Of a stretch of DNA of 64,000 nucleotides, positions 9,890 through 20,494 are shown one piece after another. Numbering within the stretch: the stretch's first letter is position 1; each line of letters starts with the position of its first letter. Under the pieces are notes generated by a model. The model did no database searches, was not told the origin of the DNA, and saw only the letters and a program-made list of their open reading frames with translations. The stretch comes from Oegoconia quadripuncta (Eukaryota; Arthropoda; Insecta; Lepidoptera; Autostichidae), in NCBI GenBank assembly GCA_949316235.1, contig OX438750.1, positions 2,618,501 to 2,682,500 of the forward strand, in the 5' to 3' direction. Position numbers and translations under genes: made by a program.

Positions 9890-10418
9890 AAAAACACATG
9901 AAAAAAGCTCCGCCGAAGTCCGAACGTGCTAACCCCAAACTGCCAGTGGAAAACTGCAGATGGCGCTCGAGAATATCGCGCGCATTTCACCAATCAGCAA
10001 TTCTAAGCGAGCCATGGTGTCGCGGGGCCTTTCGAATATAAATATAATGCAAATCCAGATATGCGCGAAAATAGGCGTCTTTAAGACGTATATTAGACCG
10101 CGTCTCACCTACGCAGCACCAGCCTGGTATTCACTGGCCGGTGAAGCGTCCAGGACCCAGCTGCAGTCGCAACAATCGATGACGCTTCGTACGATAGTAA
10201 GTGCTCCTCGTTTCGTCAGACACGCAGTGATCCAGAGAGACCTTAAAATGGAAAGCCTGGATCGCTTCGTTAGACGCTTAGCCAAGGCCCAGTTCTCACG
10301 AGCGGATGAGTCCTCACTCCCCCACATCCACGGGCTGGCGCCGCACCACGCGCGCACGCCCGACTTCAGACAGCTGCCCAGAGACCTAGTGGTGGACACC
10401 ACGGATTCGGAGTCCTGA
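9890..10418 (+). pseudogene. Jockey-like LINE reverse transcriptase C-terminal fragment
   Basis: The open frame from 9960 reads KTYIRPRLTYAAPAWYSLAG, then RTIVSAPRFVRHAVIQRDLK, SLDRFVRRLA and PRDLV near the stop at 10416. This succession is the C-terminal end of ORF2 in Jockey-clade non-LTR retrotransposons. The reverse transcriptase catalytic core and endonuclease are missing, so the copy is 5' truncated and dead. Confidence 0.8.
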
Positions 10419-10529
10419 GCAGCCCAACCACGCTACGCGTGAGAAGAATACTACTAATTAGATGCTTGGACATACACACACTTGCCTTAGTTCACTATCC
10501 ACATGCTTCAACATATAGTATACTTTAAG

Positions 10530-10731
10530 CATCCGAGAAACAGGAATGTGCAGACTTTGCCTCCTCGCAGAGGTAACACCTGCACATCTGCTGTGTGAAT
10601 GTGGCCCGCTAATGCGTAAACGCAATATCCACTTGGGCAGCCACTTATTACACCCGGATGAGATAAAAACCATCGGTGCCAGGAAAATTATCCAATTCCT
10701 CAAAGAGGCAAACCTGAGCAACGAACTGTAG
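10530..10731 (+). pseudogene. LINE ORF2 tail with C-x2-C...H...C motif
   Basis: The frame MCRLCLLAEVTPAHLLCEC, then HLGSHLL and ARKIIQFLKEANL, is the zinc-finger-like tail that follows RNase H in several insect LINEs. It lies downstream of the Jockey-like piece in the same orientation but in a different style, so it may be a second element. Confidence 0.6.
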
Positions 10732-11129
10732 GTTAGTGGCGATCACAATAGATCGGCAACGGTCGCAGTGATACAGGTCTCCGATGACCTGCAACAGCCA
10801 CATACACATACAGTACAATACAATACTTTAAGCATACTTTAAGCTCTTGTTGTGATGTCTAACAGTAAGGGAGTGAGAGCCTGGAGATCTGTAGCACAGG
10901 TTTCGAACCTATTTCAGACTCTAGTCTCTCACAAAGGAATTTGTTTTTGTATTTACCTAACATTACTATTTAATCAATGTACCTACCTATTTCTTTGTGG
11001 TGAGATGATAAATATTTATTATTATAACTGGCGTGAATTTTTCACGTTTCCAAAACCAATCGTTTAGCTTTTAGAGTAGGGGAAGACGGGCCCCTCGACT
11101 CTAACAAAAACTAGCACTTTAAAACTGAA

Positions 11130-11345
11130 TAAATGCAAAAGAATTATAAAACAGACATTATTCACCAAATTTCTGACTATCTGGATGATAAGCAAGCATG
11201 GACATAGACCATGGAATTATACAATAAAATATAATCCAAAACTTATTTACAAGAGCAACCCTTGAGTTTCTTGCTCGTTCTTCTCTGGGGAGTCAGCTTT
11301 GTGAATGAACGAAAATGTCAATAAAAAAATGTGACGTTTTTATTT
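11130..11345 (+). repeat. LINE 3' end (family with DYLDDK...W ORF end)
   Basis: Contains [16 protein letters not shown] coding remnants followed by TTTCTTGCTCGTTCTTCTCT and an ATGTGACGTTT tail region. Relatives lie at 19255-19625, 24240-24545, 25735-26330, 32960-33450 and 35290-36098. Confidence 0.6.
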
Positions 11346-11426
11346 GAATATTTCTTAAACTGATCCCTAAATTTTGTATTATTTAAATTTCAATTATATT
11401 TAACTTTAATAATTATTTGAATCTGC

Positions 11427-11590
11427 CCCCAAACAGCAATGTTAATAGCATTGTTGTGTTCCGGTTGTCATAGATAAGATAGCCAGTCCCCCCAATAGTA
11501 TGGGGTTTCCGGGTCAGTACGCTTCCACCTTCGGCCTCATCTTCACTTAAAATCAGGTGTAATTGAGGTCAAGCATAAAAAAAAAAATTG
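11427..11590 (+). repeat. SINE-B 3' part
   Basis: Matches the SINE-B body from AGCAATGTTAATAGCATTG to the A-run at ~11588; the tRNA-like head is missing. Confidence 0.75.
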
Positions 11591-11721
11591 TACGACCTAT
11601 CCAACGACGGGGTACAAAAAAAAAATCAGCCCCACTTTACGTGTAGGGGAGGTACCAATTTACATTTTATTTTACCAGTTTATTATTTATTATTATTATT
11701 ATAATGGATGTATGAGTATGG

Positions 11722-11818
11722 GGTTTCCGGGTCAGTACGCTTCCACCTTCGACCTCATCTTCACTTAATATTAGGTATGATTGAGGTCAAGTACGAACCC
11801 GTCGTGCATAAAAAAAAA
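11722..11818 (+). repeat. SINE-B 3' end fragment
   Basis: Only the last ~95 bases of the family (GGGTTTCCGGGTCAGTACGC onward) with an A tail. Confidence 0.7.
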
Positions 11819-11989
11819 CTGCCGTTGGTTGTCTTAAATAAATACCGAGGTATCCAGTATGTGGTTCGTCTCCTTTACCGTCTTTCAGGATTGGGCGACT
11901 TTGATGGCTGTCTGCGATTGACTTCAGGTAGTTTTTGGGAGCGGGCAGCCCCACTTGATAAGCAGATTTATTTACATTATTAGGCATTA

Positions 11990-12378
11990 TTTGACAGAAG
12001 CCCAAAGGTCCAGCCTCAAGATTTGCCAACGAGCCATGGAGCGCAGTGTACTAAATGTTAAACTGACCGATCGCGTCCGAAACACTACACTTCGCTCTAA
12101 GACCCTTGTTGCTGACATAGCCACAACGGCCGCCAAGCTGAAGTGGGACTGGGCGGGCCATGTTTGTCGCATGCCAGACGATATGTGGGCCAAAATCGCC
12201 ACCACATGGTGGACTTCCACCATTAGAAAGAAGGCGTCGCGGCAGACCGAAAAGGAGATGGAGGGATGAGTTGGATAAGTTCCTAACCAACTGGTCGGAG
12301 GAGGCCTGGGATAGAGAGCCGTGGAGAGAGAGGAGGGAGGCCTTTGCCCAGCAGTGGGACAGTATGGGCTCCTAATAA
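11990..12378 (+). pseudogene. RTE-like LINE ORF2 C-terminal fragment, frameshifted
   Basis: The reading moves between frames: ICQRAMERSVLNVKLTDRVR, KLKWDWAGHVCRMPDD and then, in another frame, GRPKRRWRDELDKFLTNW and EAFAQQWDSMGS before a stop. This is the C-terminal signature of an RTE-type non-LTR retrotransposon. An unbroken copy of the same region is at 51324-51794 on the other strand. Confidence 0.8.
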
Positions 12379-12379
12379 T

Positions 12380-14150
12380 AATAAAAATAATAAAATTAGG
12401 CATTTACTGGGTGCACGTGATACTTCTTCGGCTACATCGTCACTTTCCATCTGCTGAGATTGTAGTCAAACGCAAAACCAGTTTTTAATAATAAAAAAAA
12501 AAAAGATTACGTCATCATTTCGTCACGAGCGCAATCAATATTAATTATGATTATACACACGTTATCACTATAATAACTAATTAATCATACATAAATTCTA
12601 ATTAAAAATAAAATAATCATAGCGAAATTAACGATGGTGGATGATGCCCTCATCAGAACAGGATTATAATCACTGCCTTCTGGAAGTACGTCCTTTTAAA
12701 TGAAAAAAAATATCCGAATCGCTTTATAATGACTGAGTTCTGCGACAACAAACATTAAAAAAAAGTAATCGAATTGATATCCTTCTTTTTTGAAGTCGTA
12801 TAAAAACCAAAAAGCCCGAAGCATATTTTGTATTTTACAGGCACCATGTTGGATCTCTTTTACCATAAAATGTATCCTATGAAACTTTAGAGATCAAGAT
12901 GAATCGAAAGAAACTCTAAATCGGTCCAGCATTTTAGGCTACAGAACATAACATATAAGTCTACAGCCAAACGCTCATTGTCTTTTTCGAGAGATATCTG
13001 AGCGTCTGATAGAAGTTTCAAATGATCGAAAGGCTGGCTTATATTTCACTCAGAGGCTAAGTCTGGCTGTCAAAAGAGGAAACGCACTTAGCCTCTTAGG
13101 CTCCCTTCCGTTTCAGTAAGATCTGGGACAAGTTTTTTATTTGTAAATGTGTATTTTATATATTTATTATTTTTAAATTTGTAAATGTGTATTTACTATT
13201 TCGTTTTTGTAAATATGTACAAAATTCTTTATCTACTTACATACCTGCATATAATTTAATTACTTATATGCGTTTATCCAATTGCTCTTAAACGGTGAAG
13301 GAAAACATCGTGAGGAAATGTGCATGCCTGAGAAATAAAAATTCAAAGGCATGTGAAGTCACCCCAAACCCGCATGGCGGACAATGCCCATACTCTTTCA
13401 TATACGAGGGAAGGCCTATATCTCTGCAGTGGGGTGTTTACGGGCTGATGATGATGATAGTGGTCACCCATCCATGGACTAACCACTTCAGACATTTCAT
13501 AAAACATTTCTAAACTAATACTATAATTTTAATGCAGCGCCATCTCAAATTCAAATTATTTAATTTGCCAGAATATACACACAATTGTGTTTTCGTGTTA
13601 AAAATAAGGCCCATTACATTCTGCCTTTTGAGCATGCAAAATTTAACGAATTATATCTAATTATAACTACCTATTATTAATTAATTATACAATTTTAAAT
13701 AACCCAACTTGCATGGAATGTTTAAAAATTGTCAACATTACAAAATTAATGTCAAATTTTCAAATGAATGTCATCTATATTTATATAGATATATATATAT
13801 AGATCTCTTTCTTGTCGTTTTCATATCCAGCTCTCTCCAAAATGGAATTGCAAGGAGAAGTCAAAGCAAAGCGGAAGAATGAGTACACAATTATCAAAAA
13901 TTATTTGAAATATTATTGGAGGGCAGGCCTATATCCCTGCAGTGAGATATTTACGGGCTGATGATGACACATACAACATTACCATCCTTTTTGGGACTGT
14001 CGGGTATAAACCAAAATTACTTTGTTACTATTCTGTTGTTCTGATGAAGAATAAAAACCCCCCGTAATCGTGGTACAAGCCCTTTGGTCACTATTATCTA
14101 CATTATCTTGATCTGCATTCTGATATGGCAGTACATATTAAGAATTACTT
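12380..14150. other. Stretch with only decayed LINE 3' scraps
   Basis: No gene is supported. At 13280-13460 and again at 13910-13970 lie remnants of a LINE 3' end (AGGCCTATATCYCTGCAGTG and TTTACGGGCTGATGATGA). The remainder, including 12480-13270, is AT-rich with no recognisable feature. Confidence 0.5.
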
Positions 14151-14155
14151 TGCTA

Positions 14156-15477
14156 TACATTCAGTGTACTAAGTATCGGGAATTTGTCAATAAACCAAAA
14201 AATACAAATTATTCATCTAAATTTATTTTATCGCCTTCAAAGTAGGCCCCATCGCTTGCAATACAACATCTCCACCGCTTCACCCAGTCTTCCATACATT
14301 TTTCATAGGCTATTTGCGGTATGGCCTTTAGCTCATTCAGCGAATTTTCTTTTATGGCTTCTATCGACTCAAAACGTTTTCCTCGAAGTGGTAATTTTAA
14401 CTTGGGAAATAAAAAAAAGTCAGACGGAGCCATATCAGGTGAATACGGTGCTTGGTCGAGAACTTTTGTTGAATTTTTCGCTAAAAACTCTTTCACTATA
14501 ATGGCTGTGTGTGATGGTGCATTATCATGGTGCAGCATCCATGAGTTGTGTTGCCACAAATCTGGACGTTTTCGGCGGATACTCTCATGCAAACGCTTCA
14601 TGACGCCTAAATAATATTCTTTATTCACTGTTTCTCCCTCTGGAAGGAATTCGGAGTGAACCACACCACGGTAGTCAAAAAAACTGTCAGCATCACCTTG
14701 ATTTTGGAGCGACTTTGCCGCGGTTTTTTGGGTTTCGGCTCGTTTTTGAGACGCCATTCTGAAGACTGTTGGCTTGTTTGCATGTCGTACTCATAAACCC
14801 ATGTCTCGTCGCCAGTTATTATACGTTTCATAAAGGTCGGATCCGTAGAAGCTCGGGAAACCATGTCTTCAGCGACATGCTTTCGCTGCGCTTTTTGAAC
14901 AAAATTGAGCTCTTTTGGAACTAGTCGAGCGGCGACGCGTTTCATGCCTAAAATGTCAATGAGAATGTTGTGGACGGACTTAAAAGATATGTTCACCTCA
15001 CTAGCCAACTCTCTCAGACTCATACGTCGATTTTCGAGCACTAGCTTCTTGATTCTGTCGATGTTTTCTTTGGTCGTAGCGGTTGAAGGTCTACCAGAAC
15101 GAGGCAAGTCTACTACTACTTCTCGGCCTTCTTTAAAAGCCTTATACCATTCATAAGCCCTTGTTTTCGATATACACGATTCGCCGTAGGTATTTCGCAA
15201 CATTTTTAGTGATTCACCACATGAAATATCATTTGAAACACAAAATTTAAGGCACACTCTTTGTTCAACAATATTTTCCATTGTAAAAATCGCCGAGGAC
15301 TCAAAACTATGACCAACAAAAAGTGTAGTTTAAAACAAATTAAATGACAGATCCCGCTCAAATTTTGCGCGCTAAATCAGTACAGTGCTACCAACATGCA
15401 GTAAAAAAATTAGAACGACCTCTTTTACGCGGGTCTTTTTATTGACATATTCCCGATACTTTTTACACAGAGTAGTA
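14156..15477 (-). mobile_element. mariner copy 1 (1322 bp), TA target duplication
   Basis: Ends share AAGTATCGGGAAT-x-TGTCAATAAA as inverted repeats of about 39 bp with mismatches at the outer positions, and both sides are flanked by TA. Compared with copy 2 (17076-18398) I count only four differences by eye: one A lost from an A-run at 14677-14683, two substitutions that change a codon, and one near the left end. Confidence 0.9.
14209..15281 (-). pseudogene. mariner transposase, single-base frameshift
   Basis: A cut-and-paste DD34D transposase encoded on the minus strand, as in copy 2, but an A-run of seven (14677-14683) where copy 2 has eight breaks the frame. The result is a 218-codon upstream piece with the DNA-binding helix-turn-helix half and first catalytic Asp (TGDETWVYEYD), and a 182-codon downstream piece with HHDNAPSH and PSDFFLFP. 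It is unlikely to make active enzyme, but its ends could be moved by the enzyme from copy 2. Confidence 0.9.
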
Positions 15478-15479
15478 TA

Positions 15480-16164
15480 CAGTGAAATGAACGATATTAT
15501 TATTTTAATGTTATATTAACGGCACAGATTACATCAAGTTATTTCATCTGAAAGTTATTTGCGGTGAGTGTCCTGTCAGTTATAATTAGAACCGTTCTGG
15601 CCTACATACGTTATCTTATCATGAAATAAGTGTTTGCGAATTTACTAGTGGCGCATTTACTTATAACCCGACTGCTCAAGGAAGGGGGTAATGTTTTTCG
15701 AGTGTAGTGTAGATTTCCTCCTGTATCTCCTACAGCTTAAACAGCTTAACCGATTTTAGTGCATGGTGTCGCTTGATTTGTCTTGATCCCTTTAGTATAG
15801 GAAACATTTTATCCAACATGGCGCCCGCATGTAAAACACGCTGTCGGGTTTTTTTTGGTTTTTATTAAATTTATATTCATATACAATATACCTTTTTTAT
15901 TGTTTTAGGGACAACAACAGTACGATAAACTAATTTATCACGGTAAAAAAAAAATATACCTACTTAAACAAAGGGTACTAGATATAACAAAAATAAAAAT
16001 CGATCAATATTTCAATCCAAGATGATATTTCGGAAAAATTTCACAGAGAGCAAAATATCACGAGTGAATAAACTATTTTTACAACAGCATACTTACAAGT
16101 TATTCTATATTAACAAAATTTCATTTATGTAAATATAATCGTAAATTAAATGTGTAAATTTAAT
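15480..16164. other. No gene seen
   Basis: AT-rich sequence between mariner copy 1 and a foldback MITE. No ORF, RNA gene or clear repeat is supported. Confidence 0.5.
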
Positions 16165-16474
16165 TAGACTGGTCCACGCCTCTGGAGATGTGAGAGCTGG
16201 TGCCTACTTTGCTCAGCAAATTAGCTCATGCATTCAGCGGGGCAATAGCGCTAGCGTACTAGGTACTATGGCCTCACGGAAGCGAGTTGGACGGCGTATT
16301 TTTTCTATAAGATATAGGTATTTTTAATTGTGTTTTATAAATTTGTTGTTTCATGTACATTCTTAATAAATTATTATAAGTAACAAAATAAAAATATAAG
16401 TATCTATCTATATATCAGCTGCTGCGCAAAGTAGGCACCAGCTCTCACATCTCCAGAGGCGTCGACCAGTCTAA
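16165..16474. mobile_element. Foldback MITE with ~50-bp arms
   Basis: TTAGACTGGTCCACGCCTC at the left and GAGGCGTCGACCAGTCTAA at the right are near-complements. The arms continue through GGAGATGTGAGAGCTGGTGC and GCCTACTTTGC. The ~200-base centre is AT-rich and noncoding. Confidence 0.8.
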
Positions 16475-16781
16475 CGGACAATCTAACAGTTAGATTACAA
16501 ATATAGTATTTGATTGTTGAGGACCCCTATTAAGTAAATAAATACCTGTCCTCGAACTCAATGCTTTTGTATTCAATTTTATAATTTTTTTCTTGTATAT
16601 AGCTTTTTGATGTGCATAAATATCATGTATCTACTTAGACTATTCATACTTAGAATTTAGTTGATATTTACAAGCGAATAATGTTCTTAAAACCAGGAAT
16701 ATCTGTATTAGTTCGGTTATAATTTTGGATATTGATATATATATATATATATATATATTTATATTTTATGGCAATCAGTGC

Positions 16782-16866
16782 GACAACCATTACTGCCAGT
16801 GTCCGGTTGTGCGGATAAAACGCAACGTTGGGTGCTGAAATCTGAGCCAAACAATTGGTCTGTGTC
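16782..16866 (-). repeat. Short dispersed repeat (copy of 2820-2930)
   Basis: Inverted match to 2820-2930 around CCGGTTGTGCGGATAAAACG. Noncoding. Confidence 0.5.
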
Positions 16867-16879
16867 CTGTTTGAGCCAC

Positions 16880-17073
16880 CTAAAACAAAAAGGACGAATA
16901 CAAATATACTTACATAAAGTAAAACAACACAAGGACTTCACAAGTACGGTATTAAATATTATAAGTAGTTTAATATTATATGTAGAAATATATTTAGATA
17001 AAATATTAGCAAATGTGGAATTTGTATATAACAATAGGGATTTCATGTTAATGGGCCTGGGGATCAGGGGGGA
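16880..17073 (-). pseudogene. LINE ORF2 3' end, downstream half split off by mariner copy 2
   Basis: The minus frame reads ...PINMKSLLLYTNSTFANILSKYI...NIKL, the kind of last residues seen after the RNase H tail of insect LINEs. It continues the LINE fragment at 18401-18620; mariner copy 2 separates the two. Confidence 0.55.
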
Positions 17074-17075
17074 TA

Positions 17076-18398
17076 TACATTCAGTGTACTAAGTATCGGG
17101 AATTTGTCAATAAAACAAAAAATACAAATTATTCATCTAAATTTATTTTATCGCCTTCAAAGTAGGCCCCATCGCTTGCAATACAACATCTCCACCGCTT
17201 CACCCAGTCTTCCATACATTTTTCATAGGCTATTTGCGGTATGGCCTTTAGCTCATTCAGCGAATTTTCTTTTATGGCTTCTATCGACTCAAAACGTTTT
17301 CCTCGAAGTGGTAATTTTAACTTGGGAAATAAAAAAAAGTCAGACGGAGCCATATCAGGTGAATACGGTGCTTGGTCGAGAACTTTTGTTGAATTTTTCG
17401 CTAAAAACTCTTTCACTATAATGGCTGTGTGTGATGGTGCATTATCATGGTGCAGCATCCATGAGTTGTGTTGCCACAAATCTGGACGTTTTCGGCGGAT
17501 ACTCTCACGCAAACGCTTCATGACGCCTAAATAATATTCTTTATTCACTGTTTCTCCCTCTGGAAGGAATTCGGAGTGAACCACACCACGGTAGTCAAAA
17601 AAAACTGTCAGCATCACCTTGATTTTGGAGCGACTTTGCCGCGGTTTTTTGGGTTTCGGCTCGTTTTCGAGACGCCATTCTGAAGACTGTTGGCTTGTTT
17701 GCATGTCGTACTCATAAACCCATGTCTCGTCGCCAGTTATTATACGTTTCATAAAGGTCGGATCCGTAGAAGCTCGGGAAACCATGTCTTCAGCGACATG
17801 CTTTCGCTGCGCTTTTTGAACAAAATTGAGCTCTTTTGGAACTAGTCGAGCGGCGACGCGTTTCATGCCTAAAATGTCAATGAGAATGTTGTGGACGGAC
17901 TTAAAAGATATGTTCACCTCACTAGCCAACTCTCTCAGACTCATACGTCGATTTTCGAGCACTAGCTTCTTGATTCTGTCGATGTTTTCTTTGGTCGTAG
18001 CGGTTGAAGGTCTACCAGAACGAGGCAAGTCTACTACTACTTCTCGGCCTTCTTTAAAAGCCTTATACCATTCATAAGCCCTTGTTTTCGATATACACGA
18101 TTCGCCGTAGGTATTTCGCAACATTTTTAGTGATTCACCACATGAAATATCATTTGAAACACAAAATTTAAGGCACACTCTTTGTTCAACAATATTTTCC
18201 ATTGTAAAAATCGCCGAGGACTCAAAACTATGACCAACAAAAAGTGTAGTTTAAAACAAATTAAATGACAGATCCCGCTCAAATTTTGCGCGCTAAATCA
18301 GTACAGTGCTACCAACATGCAGTAAAAAAATTAGAACGACCTCTTTTACGCGGGTCTTTTTATTGACATATTCCCGATACTTTTTACACAGAGTAGTA
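17076..18398 (-). mobile_element. mariner copy 2 (1323 bp), apparently intact
   Basis: Complete element with inverted ends and TA on both sides (17074-17075 and 18399-18400), inserted into a LINE remnant. The ends match copy 1. An unbroken transposase frame fills the middle. Near-identity with copy 1 points to recent transposition or recent segmental copying. Confidence 0.93.
17129..18202 (-). CDS. mariner DD34D transposase, intact
   Basis: 357 codons, close to the usual ~345-350 of mariner transposases. It catalyses cut-and-paste transposition into TA sites in the nucleus. Visible parts: an N-terminal helix-turn-helix pair (residues ~1-110, with GRPSTATTKENID linking the two), the WVPKEL-equivalent RLVPKELN near residue 123, the first Asp in TGDETWVYEYD (~residue 158), the second Asp in HHDNAPSH, and the third in YSPDMAPSDFFLFP. 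Exactly 34 residues separate the second and third Asp, the mariner DD34D hallmark. The start is the ATG of MENIVEQR, which lies just inside the right inverted end. The stop sits ~50 bases from the left end. No internal stop or frameshift is present. Confidence 0.93.
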   Translation of the reverse strand: MENIVEQRVCLKFCVSNDISCGESLKMLRNTYGESCISKTRAYEWYKAFKEGREVVVDLPRSGRPSTATTKENIDRIKKLVLENRRMSLRELASEVNISFKSVHNILIDILGMKRVAARLVPKELNFVQKAQRKHVAEDMVSRASTDPTFMKRIITGDETWVYEYDMQTSQQSSEWRLENEPKPKKPRQSRSKIKVMLTVFFDYRGVVHSEFLPEGETVNKEYYLGVMKRLRESIRRKRPDLWQHNSWMLHHDNAPSHTAIIVKEFLAKNSTKVLDQAPYSPDMAPSDFFLFPKLKLPLRGKRFESIEAIKENSLNELKAIPQIAYEKCMEDWVKRWRCCIASDGAYFEGDKINLDE

Positions 18399-18400
18399 TA

Positions 18401-18620
18401 CAAAGAAACTGATTGATTAGGGCAGTTAAAGAATATATGGTCTGTGGATCCTTCCTCAAGGCCACAATCATAAATTGGGGAATCTCTGATGGGAATTTTA
18501 TTGAGGTGAAGAGGAGTGCATGAATGACCCAGACGCAAGCGACAGATTACCGACGAGGATTGTTTATCTGCTAGACGGAAACGTGAGACCCAGGGCCTCT
18601 TGGGTATCTCGGGTTGTACG
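18401..18620 (-). pseudogene. LINE RNase H tail fragment
   Basis: The minus frame reads PKRPWVSRFRLADKQSSSVI, CRLRLGHSCTPLHLNKI and then C...DHIFFNCPN, the well-known C-terminal region after RNase H in insect LINEs (PW..., CRLRLGH, DHIFF-C). It is cut at one side by mariner copy 2 and at the other by the hAT insertion at 18621-19061; the frame resumes at 19070. Confidence 0.8.
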
Positions 18621-19061
18621 TAGGGTTGCCAGATGAGAACTTGAAAAAGGAGGGCATGTTGGTCAAAAAAGGATAAGTTTCTGTAAAAAAGGAGGACATT
18701 TAACAATTACACGATTTTTTTATACTATATTACTTTATTTTATTCATATTTAGCTGAACTGCCAATTTTTGCGAGAAGTTCTTGATTTTTTAACAAATAA
18801 TCATGAAAATCTTCACAAGTCATGGTTTTGAAGTTGTATTGAGTAAGAATTATGGATTTCACTGACGGCACACTTAATCTGTTCCTCTCTTTGTTCCACT
18901 GAGTATTGATCAGTGAAAAAACTCTTTCCACGACACGAAATGTTGAACGATGTTTAGCGTTTAGCACAAAGGAGGACAAACAGTAGGTAAGGGAGGACGG
19001 GAGGACCAAATCATGGAAAAGGACGACATGTCCTCCTTTTGGATACCATCTGGCAACCCTA
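18621..19061 (-). mobile_element. hAT deletion derivative, 441 bp, perfect 8-bp TSD
   Basis: Ends TAGGGTTGCCAGATG and CATCTGGCAACCCTA are inverted. The 8 bases GTTGTACG occur directly at both sides (18613-18620 and 19062-19069), as expected for hAT transposition. The interior keeps only the 3' end of the transposase gene. It splits the LINE remnant. Confidence 0.88.
18740..19010 (-). pseudogene. hAT transposase C-terminal dimerisation region
   Basis: The minus frame contains FRVVERVFSLINTQWNKERN followed by RLSVPSVKSIILTQYNF, matching the hAT C-terminal dimerisation domain pattern (ERxFS...xxQ...xRNRLS). The RNase H-like catalytic core is missing, so this is a nonautonomous remnant. Confidence 0.75.
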
Positions 19062-19069
19062 GTTGTACG

Positions 19070-19140
19070 TCGCTGTAGTAGCGGCCTTTTACTAGACGAG
19101 TAGGTACGCTCCCAGTTTGCTTGCCAGGATTCCATTAAAT
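19070..19140 (-). pseudogene. LINE ORF2 piece resuming after the hAT element
   Basis: The minus frame MESWQANWERTYSSSKRPLL precedes the hAT insertion site and joins in sense to the PKRPW... segment at 18401-18620. The W-x3-W...Y spacing is typical of the segment between RNase H and the CRLRLGH tail in LINEs. Confidence 0.6.
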
Positions 19141-19254
19141 CATGATCAGCAATAGTGTGTAGGTCGTGTGAAATGGATATTGATAATATACTCTTTGTTC
19201 TATTGACGTATGCCAGGACAAAGAGTAATACGTGACATATAAGATGCTTTTACA

Positions 19255-19625
19255 ATAATGTTAGTCAAAGTCAAAAATGCTTTATTTTGTAAGTGCACAG
19301 AGTAACACTTAAAATAGTTAATTTTACATTTTTTTAAGCTACTGCTTGTTCAAAATGCAATTTTCCCTTGAGAAGAACAAGCAAAAATCTCGATGAATTG
19401 CTCTTTTAAAATCAAGCATTGATTTTACATAGAGGTTTTTGTATTACAAAAAGGTTTTTATATTTCATTATTAACGATCTGATTATGTGCAGGAATGATT
19501 ATCATCTAAATAGTCTGATATTTTATAATATGCTTTGTTAATAAGTTTCTGATTTTGTATATCAACAGGAACCTTATTGAAAAAACGTAGGCCCTTTGAA
19601 TGAATTACTGACTTTGCGAAAGTTA
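19255..19625 (-). repeat. LINE 3' end (DYLDDK family)
   Basis: The complement has CATATTATAAAATATCAGAC and TTTCTTGTTCTTCTC-like segments shared with 24240-24545 and 32960-33450, and ends in a CATTTTTGACTTTGACTAAC tail at the 5' side of the plus strand. Confidence 0.65.
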
Positions 19626-19920
19626 TATAATGATAATAATCTTTATTGTTTCACACACAAGTAAGAAAATATCAGCACTGTTACAAAATTCAGGCCCAAA
19701 TATACTATATCACTTGTGAGAGACTGACATCTGAACTAGGAAATTAACCTGTTTTTCAGATATAACTATCTTTCACGTATGGCGCCGCCCAGACAACGTA
19801 CTTTATGTCCAAAAGTTTCATTAGAATCGGGTTATTTAATTCGAAAAATTTGCAGTTAAAAGTTTATATGGAATATCGTGTGGGATGAAACCTCTTAATA
19901 ATGTTTCTTTTATTTCACAG

Positions 19921-20463
19921 ATGCCTCAAAGCACAGTATATTTTGGAAATCACTACGTATTCAGTAGTGTTGGTACTGATAGTGAAGATTCAGATAGTGA
20001 TTGCTGCAGCTTCAGTAAATGCAGCTGTGAATATTGCCAATCTGATGATGAAGATAGCGATGGTGAAGATTCTATCACTAGTAGACGTTGTAGCTGCTGT
20101 CGAAGGTGTTCTAAAGACACGATTTCCAATAGTGAGAGGACTTCTAATGGCAATGGAGAATCCCAAAGGTCAAGTAATGTGACAAATGTCATATTATCCA
20201 CTATTAATGAAACTGCGGGAAATGTTCCTGAAAGGCCAAACCATGATACTGCGAACCAGGATGATAGTCAAGCGTCAGGATCCAGTGATCACTCAAGACC
20301 TAGTGATGGGACAGAGCGACCACGAGATGGGACGTCAGCACGTGCCAAACGAAGTGAAAAGAAAAGCTCTAAAGTCAAAGCGAAGGGGAGTTGGCGATCT
20401 CAGCTGATAGATTTTGCTTCAATGTCTCCCCTAGCAGTCACTGGATTTTATCTCATGCCGTAA
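19921..20463 (+). CDS. Unrecognised exon/ORF, Cys- and Ser/Asp-rich, 180 codons
   Basis: A strong acceptor (TTCTTTTATTTCACAG) directly precedes ATG at 19921, and the frame runs to TAA at 20461. The protein begins MPQSTVYFGNHYVFSS, then has an acidic, Cys-rich block (residues ~19-65, with CCSFSKCSCEYC and RRCSCCRRC), a Ser/Asn/Asp-rich disordered middle (~70-150), a basic Lys cluster (KRSEKKSSKVKAK) and a short hydrophobic C-terminus ending FYLMP. Acceptor plus ATG mirrors the arrangement of gene A exon 1, so it may be a final exon of a gene with upstream noncoding exons. I do not recognise the family. The upstream frame is open for 12 codons through the intron, so the true start is unsure. 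Confidence 0.5.
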   Translation: MPQSTVYFGNHYVFSSVGTDSEDSDSDCCSFSKCSCEYCQSDDEDSDGEDSITSRRCSCCRRCSKDTISNSERTSNGNGESQRSSNVTNVILSTINETAGNVPERPNHDTANQDDSQASGSSDHSRPSDGTERPRDGTSARAKRSEKKSSKVKAKGSWRSQLIDFASMSPLAVTGFYLMP

Positions 20464-20494
20464 ACTGATTCCACTACAAATTATTTTGAACAAA

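Noticed and set aside
14184..18077. Plus-strand ORFs over both mariner copies
   Set aside because: Antisense shadows of the transposase; identical in both copies only because the elements are.
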